Assembly: GCF_031143425.1 (NCBI RefSeq) | Contig: NC_090446.1 | Span: 656,415,717 to 656,479,716, forward strand | From: Pleurodeles waltl | Taxonomy: Eukaryota; Chordata; Amphibia; Caudata; Salamandridae | DNA: 64,000 bases | Reading direction: 5' to 3' | In this document: positions 11,160-20,762 of the stretch, piece after piece | How positions within the stretch are numbered: position 1 is the stretch's first letter | Layout of the letters: each line of letters begins with the position of its first letter | Translations under genes and position numbers: made by a program | The notes under the pieces: model-generated | Seen by the model: the letters and a program-made list of their open reading frames with translations, nothing else | Database searches by the model: none | Told to the model about the DNA's origin: nothing

Positions 11160-12351
11160 CTCACTGGAAGTATTGCTGGATAACGTTGTTTCTGTTGTTG
11201 ATATCCTCTTCTTCTGCCTCCTCTTCTTCACTGTCCACAGGCTCCACAGCTGCCACAATACCTTCAGCTGGCCCATCCTCTTGCAGAAAAGGCACTTGTC
11301 GTCGCAAAGCCAGGTTGTGCAGCATACAGCAGGCCACAATGATCTGGCACACCTTCTTTGGTGAGTAGTAGAGAGAACCACCTGTCATATGGAGGCACCG
11401 AAACCTGGTCTTCAGGAGGCCGAAGGTTCTTTCTATAATCCTCCTAGTTCGCCCATGTGCCTCATTGTAGCATTTGTCTGCCCTTGTCCTGGGATTTCTC
11501 AGTGGGGTCAGTAGCCATGACAGGTTGGGGTAACCAGAGTCACCTGAAAATATTGAGGGACAACTGTTAGACACACTCTAACCTGTAGGGACAACCCCAG
11601 ACCCAGACAACTACTCACAGGGTATAGGGTCCTTGTCCTCACCTATAAGCCACACACGGTGCCTCTGGAGTTGCCCCATCACATAAGGGATGCTGCTATT
11701 CCTCAGCATGTAAGCGTCAAGCACTGAGCCTGGAAACTTGGCATTCACATGGGAGATGTACTGGTCGGCCAAACACACCATCTGCACATTCATCGAATGG
11801 TACCTCTTCTGGTTTCTGTACACCTGTTCACTCCTGCGGGGGGTACCAAGGCCACATGTGTCCCATCAATGGCACCTTGATGTTGGAGATATGTCCCAGG
11901 GCATAGAAGTCACCTTTTCCTGTAGGCAAATCCTCCACCTGAGGGAAAACGATGTAGCTGCGCATGTGTTTCAGCAGGGCAGACAACACTCTGGACAACA
12001 CGTTAGAGAACATTGGCTGGGACATCCCTAATGCAATGGCCACTGTGGTTTGAAAAGACCCACTTGCCAGGAAATGGAGTACTGACAGGACGTGCACTAG
12101 AGGGACTAGGGGATCCCTGTGGGATGGCAGATAGCTGACATCCGGTCTGGCTCCAACTGGGCATACAGTTCATGGATTGTTGCACGATCAAGTCTGTATG
12201 TGACTATTACGTGTCTCTCTTCCATTGTCGACAGGATCCCCAGCGGTCTGTACACCAGAGGATGCCGCCATCTCATGACCTGCCCCAGCGGACGTGCCCT
12301 ATGGACGAGAACAGCGAGCAGAGAGTCAGCCAACACTGATGTCATTAGCAC
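11160..12351 (-). pseudogene. HARBI1-like DDE transposase, frameshifted
   Basis: Harbinger nuclease read from 12351 down to about 11160. The N-terminal part has the family's YRLDRATIHELYAQLEPD segment. A middle piece has LHFLASGSFQTTVA and MSQPMFSNVLSRVL. First catalytic Asp: AIDGTHVA around 11865. Then YRNQKRYHSMNVQ. Second Asp: DSGYP, codon 11539-11541. Catalytic Glu: RRIIERTFGLLK, codon 11431-11433. The C-terminus is acidic (DSEEEEAEEED). The pieces sit in different frames: breaks near 12110, near 11870 and near 11825. So the gene is broken although all three acidic residues remain. A 75-bp intron (11544-11618) separates the last two pieces. The enzyme would cut and join the transposon at TWA sites. 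Confidence 0.8.
11544..11618 (-). other. Short intron in the Harbinger transposase gene
   Basis: Read on the minus strand, the donor is T|GTGAGTAG and the acceptor TATTTTCAG|GTGACTC. Removing 75 bp joins DPIP to DSGYP in frame with a phase-1 boundary. Without splicing, a stop follows four bases into the intron. The intron lies just before the second catalytic Asp codon, the same place as the intron at 61968-62049. Confidence 0.7.
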
Positions 12352-12849
12352 ACATTTATTAAATCCGCAATGTGCCTGTTACTGTCTGTATGCAAGGCCT
12401 AGATAGGTGTGACACAGTTATTATTAATGCCATGTGTCACCCTGAAATGGCGGCTGCCTGACCTGTAAGGTGGGACAAGGGGATATGAGGTAACTGTGCT
12501 GGCGTTCAACACCATCGTGGTAGGCGGTTGAAGACCACAGCACAATTCAGCATTGGTTAACAGTGGACCCTATGGGTCCCAGGAGCCAATGACGATGTAC
12601 GCCGGCGGTGACGGTACGCACTGCCGCGGACATGACCGCCATTTTCTGTCTGTTCATTTACTTGATACCTGACCTTCGACAGGAGAGGACCTACACTGCA
12701 AGTGCTGCTGTGACCTGGGTCTGGAAGCGACTATGGCTCATGTGTCTGGGGAGTGTATGTGCGTCAGGGCAAGGGTGGGAACGTGGGCCAATGAGTATGA
12801 CGGTCCGGACGGGTAAAGATTATCCTTTTCCCCTCTACTATTCCTCTAG
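12352..12849. other. Divergent intergenic region with remnant first exon
   Basis: This separates the 5' end of the transposase (-) from the second Myb-like gene (+). It holds GGCGGT-type motifs (12598-12640). An ATG at 12733 in GCGACTATGGCTC context starts a short remnant (MAHVSGE) that soon runs into non-homologous sequence, consistent with an eroded or internally deleted first exon. The layout allows a shared bidirectional promoter, but I see no decisive promoter element. Confidence 0.35.
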
Positions 12850-14938
12850 GTCAGCGCCCACCAGAAGAAGGATATTTGGTGTGCCACCGGCAAGGACGTC
12901 CGGACCCTGGGGGTCCACCACAGACGGAGCACCCACTGCTGGAAAAGATGGGAGGACATTCGCCACTGGAGCAAGAAGACGGCGGAGGCCCAGCTGGGGA
13001 TGGCCTCCCAATGTGGGAGGGGTGCCCGTCGCACCATGACCCCCCTCATGTTCTGGATCCTGGCGGTGGCGTATCCGGAGTTGGATGGGCGCTTGAGGGC
13101 ATCACAGCAGCCACAAGGGGGTGAGTACAGTCACAATCATCTGACTCTGCGCGCATTACGAGGTGTCTGGGTAGGGGAGGTGGGCAGTGGGTTCCCCTAG
13201 ACCAGGGCGAGCTTGGTAGGCAAGGTCCCTTGTGAGGCACGCTCAGTGGCACCCCATCCCCACTAGTGGTTAGTGCCATCTACACCTAGTCAGGCTCCTG
13301 TGACTTCCATGTGTGCAGCAATCGGGCATAGGCCTTGTACCCCATGGCCCTGTGAATAATCTAGGAACTATAAGTGCATGGCGTAGTGCAGAGGTCTGCT
13401 GTGTCTGTAGTGTCCGCCAGCGGTAGTGGTGTTGCATGCACTGAACATGTCTTTCTTCTGTACCCTCCCCCCTTTTTTGTGGTCTCCCTGTTCTTGTGTG
13501 CAATAGCATCATCAGGCGGAGGAGCATTGGCACCGGAGCAGGAGGGAGCTGCATCCCATTTGCCATGGAGGGCGAAACAACGGAGTCTGAAGCCACCAGT
13601 GGGATGGAGGGCGAGGGGAGCTCCACGGCGGGGACAGGAGCAGAGACCAGCGACAGTGACTCCTCCTCTGATGGGAGCTCCCTTGCGATGGCGGGCCCCT
13701 CTGTGCCACCCGCATCAACAGGTACAGTCGCCACCCCCCCTACCAGCACCGCCCTCCCAGCAGCCCTTCAGCGTGTGTCCCGTGCCCGCTCACCCAGGAG
13801 GGTGGGTATCTCCTTTGCACCAGGCACCTCAGGCCCTGCCCCAGTCAGCCCTGCTGCCCTCAGTGAGGAGGCTATTGACCTCCTGAGATCCCTCACTGTT
13901 GGGTAGTCTACCATTGTGAATGCCATCCAGGGTGTTGAGAGGCATTTGCAACAAACAAATGCATACCTGGAGGGCATTCATTCTGGCCAGGCAGCCCAAC
14001 AGAGAGCATTTCAGGCTCTGGCCTCAGCACTGAGGGCAGCCATTGTCCCTGTGTCCAGCCTCCCCCCTCCAACTTCCTCCACCCAGACCCAATCCCCTGT
14101 ACCTCTGCTTATCCCAAGCACACCATCAGACCAGCATGCACACACATCAACACACAAGGGTGGCTCAGGCAAACGTAAGCACCACACATCCCACAGGCAC
14201 TCACACAAGCATCATACCAATGCAGACATACCAACATCCACTGTGTCCCCCTCCTCCACGTCTCCCTCCTCCCTCCCAGTCTTGTCTACACTCACACCTG
14301 CATGCACTACATCTTCGGCAACTACCTCCATCCCCAGCATGCCCATCACCGCACACAGCTCACGTGCACTCACCACCCCCACTACCATTCACACATCCCC
14401 TGTGTCCTCTACCATTGTGTCTGTGAGCCCTCCTCCCAAAGTATACAAACGTAGGCATACACCCACCCAACAGCCATCCAACTCACAACAGCCTCCAGCC
14501 CATGCACCTTCACCCAAATTCAGCAGATGTACACCTCCTACAACCACTACCTCTACCTCCACTCCCAAACCCCCTCCATCTACCCGTCCCAGTGTGTCTA
14601 AAAACTTTTCCTGGCTAATATTGACCTCTTCCCTACTCCTCCCCCCCCCCCGTCCATCTCCTAGGGCCAGGCTTTCCAGGTCCCAACACAGCACTTCAGC
14701 CAACACATCCCCAGGCACAGTGATACCAGCAACTGCGGGCTATTGGAGTGCGCCAACAATCAGGGCTGCCAGTGTGCCACAGAGCGAGGGGAAGGACATT
14801 CCGCCACCTGCAAAACTAAAAAAGTTGCCCAACACCGGGAGGGAGAAGCAGAAAACACCTGCCACCAAGGGCTCAGGGAAAACGAAAGGGGATAGTGGCA
14901 AGACAGCTGTGCCACCATCCAGGGTGGGGAAGGGCTAG
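12850..14938 (+). pseudogene. Second Myb/SANT-like gene of the Harbinger element, with premature TAG
   Basis: Exon 12850-13122 encodes a trihelix/Myb-type segment: SAHQKKDIW, KDVRTLGVHHRRSTH and KRWEDIRHWSKKTAEAQLG, then RTMTPLMFWILAVAYPELDG. It ends at a GTGAGT donor. After an intron, the reading frame resumes near the TGTGCAATAG acceptor (13505) with an acidic Ser-rich region (TSDSDSSSDGSS). At 13904-13906 a TAG interrupts it. The same frame continues without another stop from the following codon to 14938, through a helical part (IQGVERHLQQTNAYLEG) and a long Ser/Thr/Pro-rich linker to a basic tail with KTKGDSGKTAV. A single nonsense change is the simplest reading. It would be a second DNA-binding partner, distinct from the gene at 9184. 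No transposase of its own lies downstream. Confidence 0.65.
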
Positions 14939-15093
14939 AAACTGAAGGGCAGGTCAGGAGAGGGCATGGTCACACCGACTGAGGGACCAGTGTCACACCT
15001 TCTGTCCACGTCGACACCAACCTGTACGGCGGAGAAGACCGCCACCTGCACCGCCACCTGCACTACCACAGAGCCCGCCGCTAGCGCTGTGTG

Positions 15094-15480
15094 ATTGAGC
15101 CCGCCACCTGCACCGCCGCCACAGAGCCCGCAGCCAGCACCGCTGACACAGAGCCCACCACCAGCACCGCCGCCACAGAGCCCGCAGCCAGCACCGCTGC
15201 CACAGAGTCGCAGCAAGCACCGCTGCCACAGAGCCCGCCACCAACACCGCCGCCACAGAGCCCGCAGCCAGCACCGCTGCCACAGAGCCCGCCACCAGCA
15301 CTGACACCACAGAGCATGCAGCCAGCACTGCTGCCACAGAACCCGCCACCAGCACCGCCGCCACAGAGCCCGCAGCCAGCACCGCTGCCACAGAGTCTGC
15401 CACCAACACCGCCGCCACAGAGCCCGCAGCCAGCACCGCTGCCACAGAGCCCGCCGCCACAGAGCCCGCTGCCAGCAGCA
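15094..15480. repeat. 27-bp GC-rich minisatellite
   Basis: About 14 units of CACAGAGCCCGC plus a CAGCCAGCACCGCTGC or CACCAACACCGCCGC half. The two types tend to alternate, giving a 54-bp higher-order period. Since 27 is a multiple of 3, frames stay open on both strands (Pro/Gln/Ser or Ala/Val repeats). These frames are not evidence of a protein. Confidence 0.9.
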
Positions 15481-15572
15481 CCGCGACTGACACCGCCGCC
15501 AGCGGCCCTGCAACATCCTGAGCCAGTGGCACCACCGCAGACATGGCTGCCATCCCCAGTGGTCATTCGTCC

Positions 15573-15841
15573 GATGAAGCACTCTGGGCACAAAGCCCCC
15601 TCCAGAACCAGTGGAGTATCACATCCACTACCTCTGTCCTTGGCAGGATGAAGAGCTCTGGGCACAAAACCCTCTCCAGAACCAGTGGAGTATCACATCC
15701 ACTACCTCTGTCCTGGGCAGGATGAAGCAATCTGGGCACAAAGCCCCCTCCAGAACCAGTGGAGTATCACATCCACTACCTCTGTCCTTGGCAGGATGAA
15801 GCACTCTGGGCACAAAGCCCCCTCCAGAACCAGTGAAGAAA
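15573..15841. repeat. 74-bp tandem repeat, about 3.6 copies
   Basis: Units begin at GATGAAG 15573, 15647, 15721 and 15795, an exact 74-bp spacing. Each carries CTCTGGGCACAAA, CCTCCAGAACCAGTGG and CACTACCTCTGTCC. Near-identical copies suggest recent expansion. Confidence 0.93.
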
Positions 15842-15858
15842 GGCATCCACTTGTGATA

Positions 15859-16475
15859 CTGTGGCTTGGCGCTCACCAGGATAAAGCAGTGGGCAACCCA
15901 CCCACGGAAAATACTTTAGAGACTGTGGCTTTGCACTCCCCAGGATAAAGCAGTGGGCAACCCACCCACTGAAAAGACATGAGAGACTGTGGCTTTGCAC
16001 TCCCCAGGATAAATCAGTGGGCAAACCACCCACTGTAGAGACTTGAGAGGCTCTGGCTTTGCACTCCCCAGGATAAAGCAGTGGGCAACCCACCCACTGG
16101 AGAGATTTGAGAGACTGTGACTTTGCACTCCCTAGGATAAAGCAGTGGGGAACGCACCCACTGAAAAGACTTGAGAGACTGTGGCTTTGCACTCCCCAGG
16201 ATAAAGCAGTGGGCAAACCACCCACTGGAGAGACTTCAGAGACTGTGGCTTTGCACTCCCCAGGATAAAGCAGTGGGCAACCCACCAAATGAAAAGACTT
16301 GAGAGACTGTGGCTTTGCACTCCCCAGGATAAAGCAGTGGGCGACCCACCCACTGAAAAGGCTTGAGAGACTGTGGCTTTGCACTCCCCAGGATAAAGCA
16401 GTGGGCGAACCACCCACTGGAGAGACTTGAGAGACTGTGGCTTTGCACTCCCCAGGATAAAGCAGTGGGCATGGA
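15859..16475. repeat. 64-bp tandem repeat, about 9.6 copies
   Basis: TTGCACTCCCCAGGATAAA recurs with 64-bp spacing (for example 15931, 15995, 16059), with ACCCACCCACTGAAAAGAC between. Copies differ at only a few positions. It directly follows the 74-bp array. Confidence 0.95.
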
Positions 16476-17049
16476 GCCCCCTCGTGGAGCAGTGGCGTTG
16501 TGCGTTCATCAGGCTGAGGTGCCCCCTCTCCCCCTCCCCCTGAGGTGCCTGTTTATTTTCCATCTGATGCCCCTCCAGTGTTCTCTCTGTTTTCACAGGT
16601 ATCGAGTGTGGGCCTCGCCCATGCATTTTTGGCCCAGTGGTCCACAGACACTATTGGTGCACTATTGGGACTTGTGTAGTTGGTGTACATAATTGTATAT
16701 ACTGTATTTAGAGTTTTGACTACTGTATTTTTATTGATTACAATCGTTCAAATCAATTCCTTTTGTCCTTGTATTATTGAAGGGGGGGTGAGAGGGTGTA
16801 TATGTAATGTTGCAGCATGTATTTGTGTGTATGGTGTCGTGGGTGAGGGTGGGGGTGGGGGTGTTGCGTTTTGCGTGTGTGTCACTCTCTTTTCCCTCCC
16901 CCTCCCCTGTGTTGTAGGTGCAGTACTCACCGTGGTCGTCGCCGCTGTCTCTGGAGCTCCTGATAGAGGAGCAGGAAGACGATCGCTGGCAGGATTCTGG
17001 CTCCATGGCGTCCTGGTTCCTCGTGGGGTGTGGAGAGGTGAGTGATTTC
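16476..17049. other. Right inner region of the Harbinger element
   Basis: C-rich then GT-rich sequence, with no gene recognised. TGTGTTGTAG followed by GTGCAGTACTCACC at 16908-16930 looks splice-like on one strand or the other, but no coding exon can be tied to it. Confidence 0.35.
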
Positions 17050-17309
17050 CCCTTCTGTGTACTGTTTCCGCCGTGTTTTTGATCGCGTTGGTTCTGTCCC
17101 GGAAAAGGTGGCGGATTGGCATCTTGTGATAGGGTGGGCGGTACATTGTCTTCCGCCTGTCTGTTGACGGTTACTGCCGCGCTGTTTGTTTGTACCGCCG
17201 TGGCGGTCGGAGTGTTAAAGTGGCTGTCTAGGTTGGCGGTTTCCGCCGTGGTCGTAATCCCATTTTTTTCCCGCCGGCCTGTTGGCGGTATTACCGCCGC
17301 TGTACTAAT
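17050..17309. repeat. Right terminal arm of the Harbinger element (truncated)
   Basis: Dense GGCGGT, GCCGCC and TTACCGCC words with GTGGTCGTAATCCC near 17248 and TGTTGGCGGTATTACCGCCGCT at the end. The sequence then switches abruptly to unrelated AT-rich repeat without a terminal CATTAC-type motif, so the outermost end seems lost. Confidence 0.55.
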
Positions 17310-17520
17310 AAGGCTAACGTAACTTTTGCAGCACTTGCGTCATTTTGCTTTACGAGCTGCACAAAGGTTAGCTCAATTTATTTTTTACACTAACAACATC
17401 CTAAAGCCATGGTACACCGTTTTGTAAATACGGCGCACACATGGCATTAGTATCTGACGGTAGCCGGCGTTAAAAATGTTGATTATTCTTGTAAATGAGG
17501 CACCATGTGTCCAGACGAGG
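17310..17520. repeat. MITE-like repeat fragment
   Basis: The TTTGTAAATACGGCGCACACATGGCATTAG block and flanking GCGTCATTTTG words resemble blocks at about 560-600, 1880-1920 and 40470-40510. Probably a diverged non-autonomous element. Confidence 0.4.
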
Positions 17521-20284
17521 ACTTCTACATAATGAAATTATGATAATTCTGCCCAGCTAGGTGCAGAGCAAATCACGCTTTAACGAGAATTTAAAGCCCA
17601 GAGGCCTAAAGGCCATTAAAGGCAGGTGCCCTTTCAGAATTTTTCGACTTTCTTAGTAGGCCACCCAGCCTCTATAATATACTGCCGTCTCTCTTTACTT
17701 ATTACTCTCTTGAATTATCATGCTCTCTCTGCATACTGCAGAATTTACAGCTTGTAACATTCACGGAGCGCGCTTCGAATACAAAAAACACGTCTGGCAG
17801 CCGTTCCAGGCATCCTCCCAGATGCTAATTAGAACTGTTTTTTACCTAAGCGCAAAGCACTCAGCCGGCGTCTGACAATGCTGCCACCAGGTGCCACCGG
17901 AAATATCTCCCTCTTCTGCCTGGACGTGCAAAAAATGCACGCAGAAATCCGCTCTCGGGCTCGGAGAGGCCAGTGTGATTCAGCTGCCGCCTCTCTGTGT
18001 GTGAATCGCTTTCATATTTTCTTCTCTTTTAAAGCAATGCGCTCAAAAAAGAGCTTTTGGTGCATGAATATTCACAGCAGGATAATCAAGCTGTCTCAGA
18101 CTGAGAAGATCTAAGAGCGCCACGTTGGTGGGGGAACAGGAAATGGCGTCGGTGAGAGATATTCAAGCTCATGTCCTTGTGGAAACATATGAAGTGATAG
18201 CTCTGCTGTCTGAGACACTGGGGGTCTCTTGGTGGTTTATGCAAGGAAGACAGTCATGGAGTATGAAAGTGTGAATGAAATTATGGAGCACAGTTCTGAC
18301 AACTGAATTACTTCAAGTCTTTTCCTGGCTTAATGGAATAAACTCGCAGGGTTTTTTGCTCATTTTTTCTGACGAGCATCATGTCTTAAACTTCCTTGGT
18401 AATTTTCAAAGGCAGTGCATTCTATGTACATATTCCATACGCGACCTAGCTAAAATGTAATTTTAACACGTTATTGTTATAAAACATCCCTGTGCTTTAG
18501 AAAATGAAAATATCTCTAAAGAAAGTAAAATTAATTCAACAGAAGTTATTCAAAATGAAACTCCTGCTCTTCTAAACACACTTTGGTCCGATTATGAGTC
18601 AGTCAGGTTTAGGTGTGGGGAGGGGTGTGTTTTAAGTAACATAATCCTCACGGAGTAGGGAATAACCATGCTGACTGATTTTTTATGGGAAATTCTATGT
18701 GTGATTCCATGTTCCTTGTTAATTAGCGCTCTCACGTGGGAAATAGGAGAAGGGGACCGGCACAGGGCTGGGAGCAGGAGGCAAATAGTGGAGAGAGTGG
18801 TAGTTTGCAAGGAAGGCTGCGGGATGGGAGAATGGAGCGTCCATGCTCCCCCTTCATAGGAGGATTATGAAAGAGCAAAAGATGGAGCCAGGATGCTCAC
18901 CCAGCGCAAACATCTGTAATTTTACTAGCTGAATTTTCTATCCGATTTCATTGGGCCGTATGTACCCATTAGGAATCTGGCTGGGGGTACACCAGGCAAT
19001 TTGTAATCAAGAGGTGTGCTGTCAGTCCCAGGGATACGGTTCCACCTGGGTTTTAATTGGACCATTTCATTTTTGATTTACACTATTCTACAACCTGCTC
19101 TGCTCACATGATCCTTACTTATGTTTAACCCACAACATTCCCCACTTTCTTCTGCTCGCTGACACCCCTTTTCAGACTCACACATTCCCCAGATTCCTTG
19201 CCATGAGCTATCCACTAATTCCTTTAATCACAGTTTCATATGCTGTCTCCTCTGCACTAAATAATTAAGCTGAGCCTCAGTTGTGCCTCAGTCAGGCAAA
19301 ATGTGGCCTCCTAGCTTTCTGTTTAGGAACCCCACACAGATATGCAAGTGATCTCGAGGAAGAGCTTTTTTAAAATAGCAATTTGGAATTATTGTTTTTT
19401 TCTCTGCAGTTTAACATATCCCTATCTATGTTGCAATACGGGTTAAAAAAACGCTTTGCATCTCTGTTTTAAAGCAATGTAATGGGCAGCTACAAAGTTC
19501 GCCTGTTCCTGCAAGAAAGGGGTTCTGGTGCTATTGGAAGTATCTCTTCCCATCAAAAACATCCTGCAGAAAGCTTACATATTGAACATTTATTGCGCTG
19601 GAAAAGATGAATGTTGAATTAAAAACATTTCTGAAATAAGATATACCTTTATTTAAGTATTTCATCTGGAGGCTATTTCGAATTCAGGTCTCTATGCGTA
19701 CATCCAAATGTAATTTGTTTAGGCTTCTTTTTAAATTATGACTGTTGTACTGAAATACAAGTGGCTGTGGCTGCCTAACGTACTTCAGTGTTTCATAAGC
19801 TGTGCTACTTTACGTTTCCTTTGCAGCATTCTTACTAACTTTTGATCCCTTTGAAGTAAAATAATATCTTTGCTGCAATCTTCAAATTATTCAGTAGAAA
19901 ATGGAATACATGCAAAGCCCAACAAGTTCTTAATTATGAAAGTGCAATTTCAGGGGGACTGGATATCTGTCACCAAAAATAAATCTAGAAAAATGGCACA
20001 CAAAGGAATCAGCCTACAGATGGAAAATTGCAGCAGCACATGCTGGTTGTTGCAACCAGAATATACATACATAACCTTATAAGAAGACCAATACATTTGC
20101 CCTATCAGTATTATCATGAGACTAATAGAAATAGTTATAAAAATCTAGTAATTAAGAAATGCTGATGATAATTTAAAAAATAAAGTAATATGGGTGGGAA
20201 ACTAGTAATGACTATGGACTGGCAAGGCCAAATGATGATCTAGTAATGGAGAAATAGCTATGTTGAATTAGCAATAAAGACATA
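17521..20284. other. Unassigned sequence
   Basis: AT-rich, low repeat density by eye. Open frames are short and without recognisable domains. This is one of the few stretches that could be old single-copy intergenic or intronic DNA. No exon can be supported. Confidence 0.4.
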
Positions 20285-20762
20285 AGGCCTCATTAGGAGT
20301 TTGGCGTTCAGTTCATGGGGAGGACACCACTGTCATACCGAGTGTATTAACATTGTATTACGCGTTCCTGCCAGGATGACTGGGGGGAACAGTGCTACGA
20401 TATTGTCCTCGGTTCCTTTAAGGGAGCCAAGGCCAATACCGCAGCATGCCAGCACCATCACAATGTGCACTGTCTAGAGTGCAGACAGTACGCATTCTGA
20501 TGGTGCTGGGGAGGGGGTCCCCTGCAATATAAAGGTTGGTGGAAAGCTGAGTTGTAATCAGATAGGGGACACTGAGTTCAGCGCTGCCATGGCTGAGTAG
20601 AACTCTGACCACAGTCACCCCATCGTTCACCATGTTCCTGATGGGGACAGCGGTCCCCTGGTGGGTCCGCCCTCTTGGGTTATAATTTGGGGGTCGGAAC
20701 ACCACAGTTGCATCACCGCGAGGCTGGTGGTCCTTGAACTGCCAGTCTCATAAAGATGCCCA
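20285..20762. mobile_element. Diverged Harbinger-like MITE
   Basis: The left end GGCCTCATTAGGAGTTTGGCG and the reverse complement of the right end (GGCATCTTTATGAGACTGGC) match over about 20 bp with several differences. The interior is GC-richer than the flanks and contains a GCACCATCA...TGATGGTGC palindrome (about 20450-20505). No coding capacity. Clear target duplication not seen. Confidence 0.5.

Larger units (their letters stand above)
8585..17309. mobile_element. Large PIF/Harbinger DNA transposon, about 8.7 kb
   Basis: The left end (GGCCCTCATTACAACATTGG, then CCCGCTTACCGCCG) and the right arm (17050-17309, dense in GGCGGT/ACCGCC and a GGTCGTAATCCC motif) share the same GC-rich inverted style. 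Between them lie a Myb/SANT-like gene (+), a HARBI1-like DDE transposase (-) and a second Myb/SANT-like gene (+). Three tandem arrays follow. The last 25-30 bp expected at the right terminus are not visible, so the element appears right-truncated. Every gene has lesions, so it is not autonomous now. An alternative is two Harbinger elements side by side, but no second pair of ends was seen around 12.4-12.7 kb. Confidence 0.65.

Noticed and set aside
14935..15665. Frames of 186-218 codons rich in Trp/Arg/Leu, Ala/Val/Gly or Pro/Gln/Ser
   Set aside because: They are translations of the 27-bp tandem array, which keeps several frames open because 27 is divisible by three.
15776..16626. 213- and 164-codon minus-strand frames with repeated HCFILGSAKPQSL
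   Set aside because: They are produced by the 64-bp tandem array; no start context or known domain.
17878..18114. 78-codon frame near a CpG-richer patch, considered as a host first exon
   Set aside because: No domain, no convincing donor and no supporting neighbour exon.
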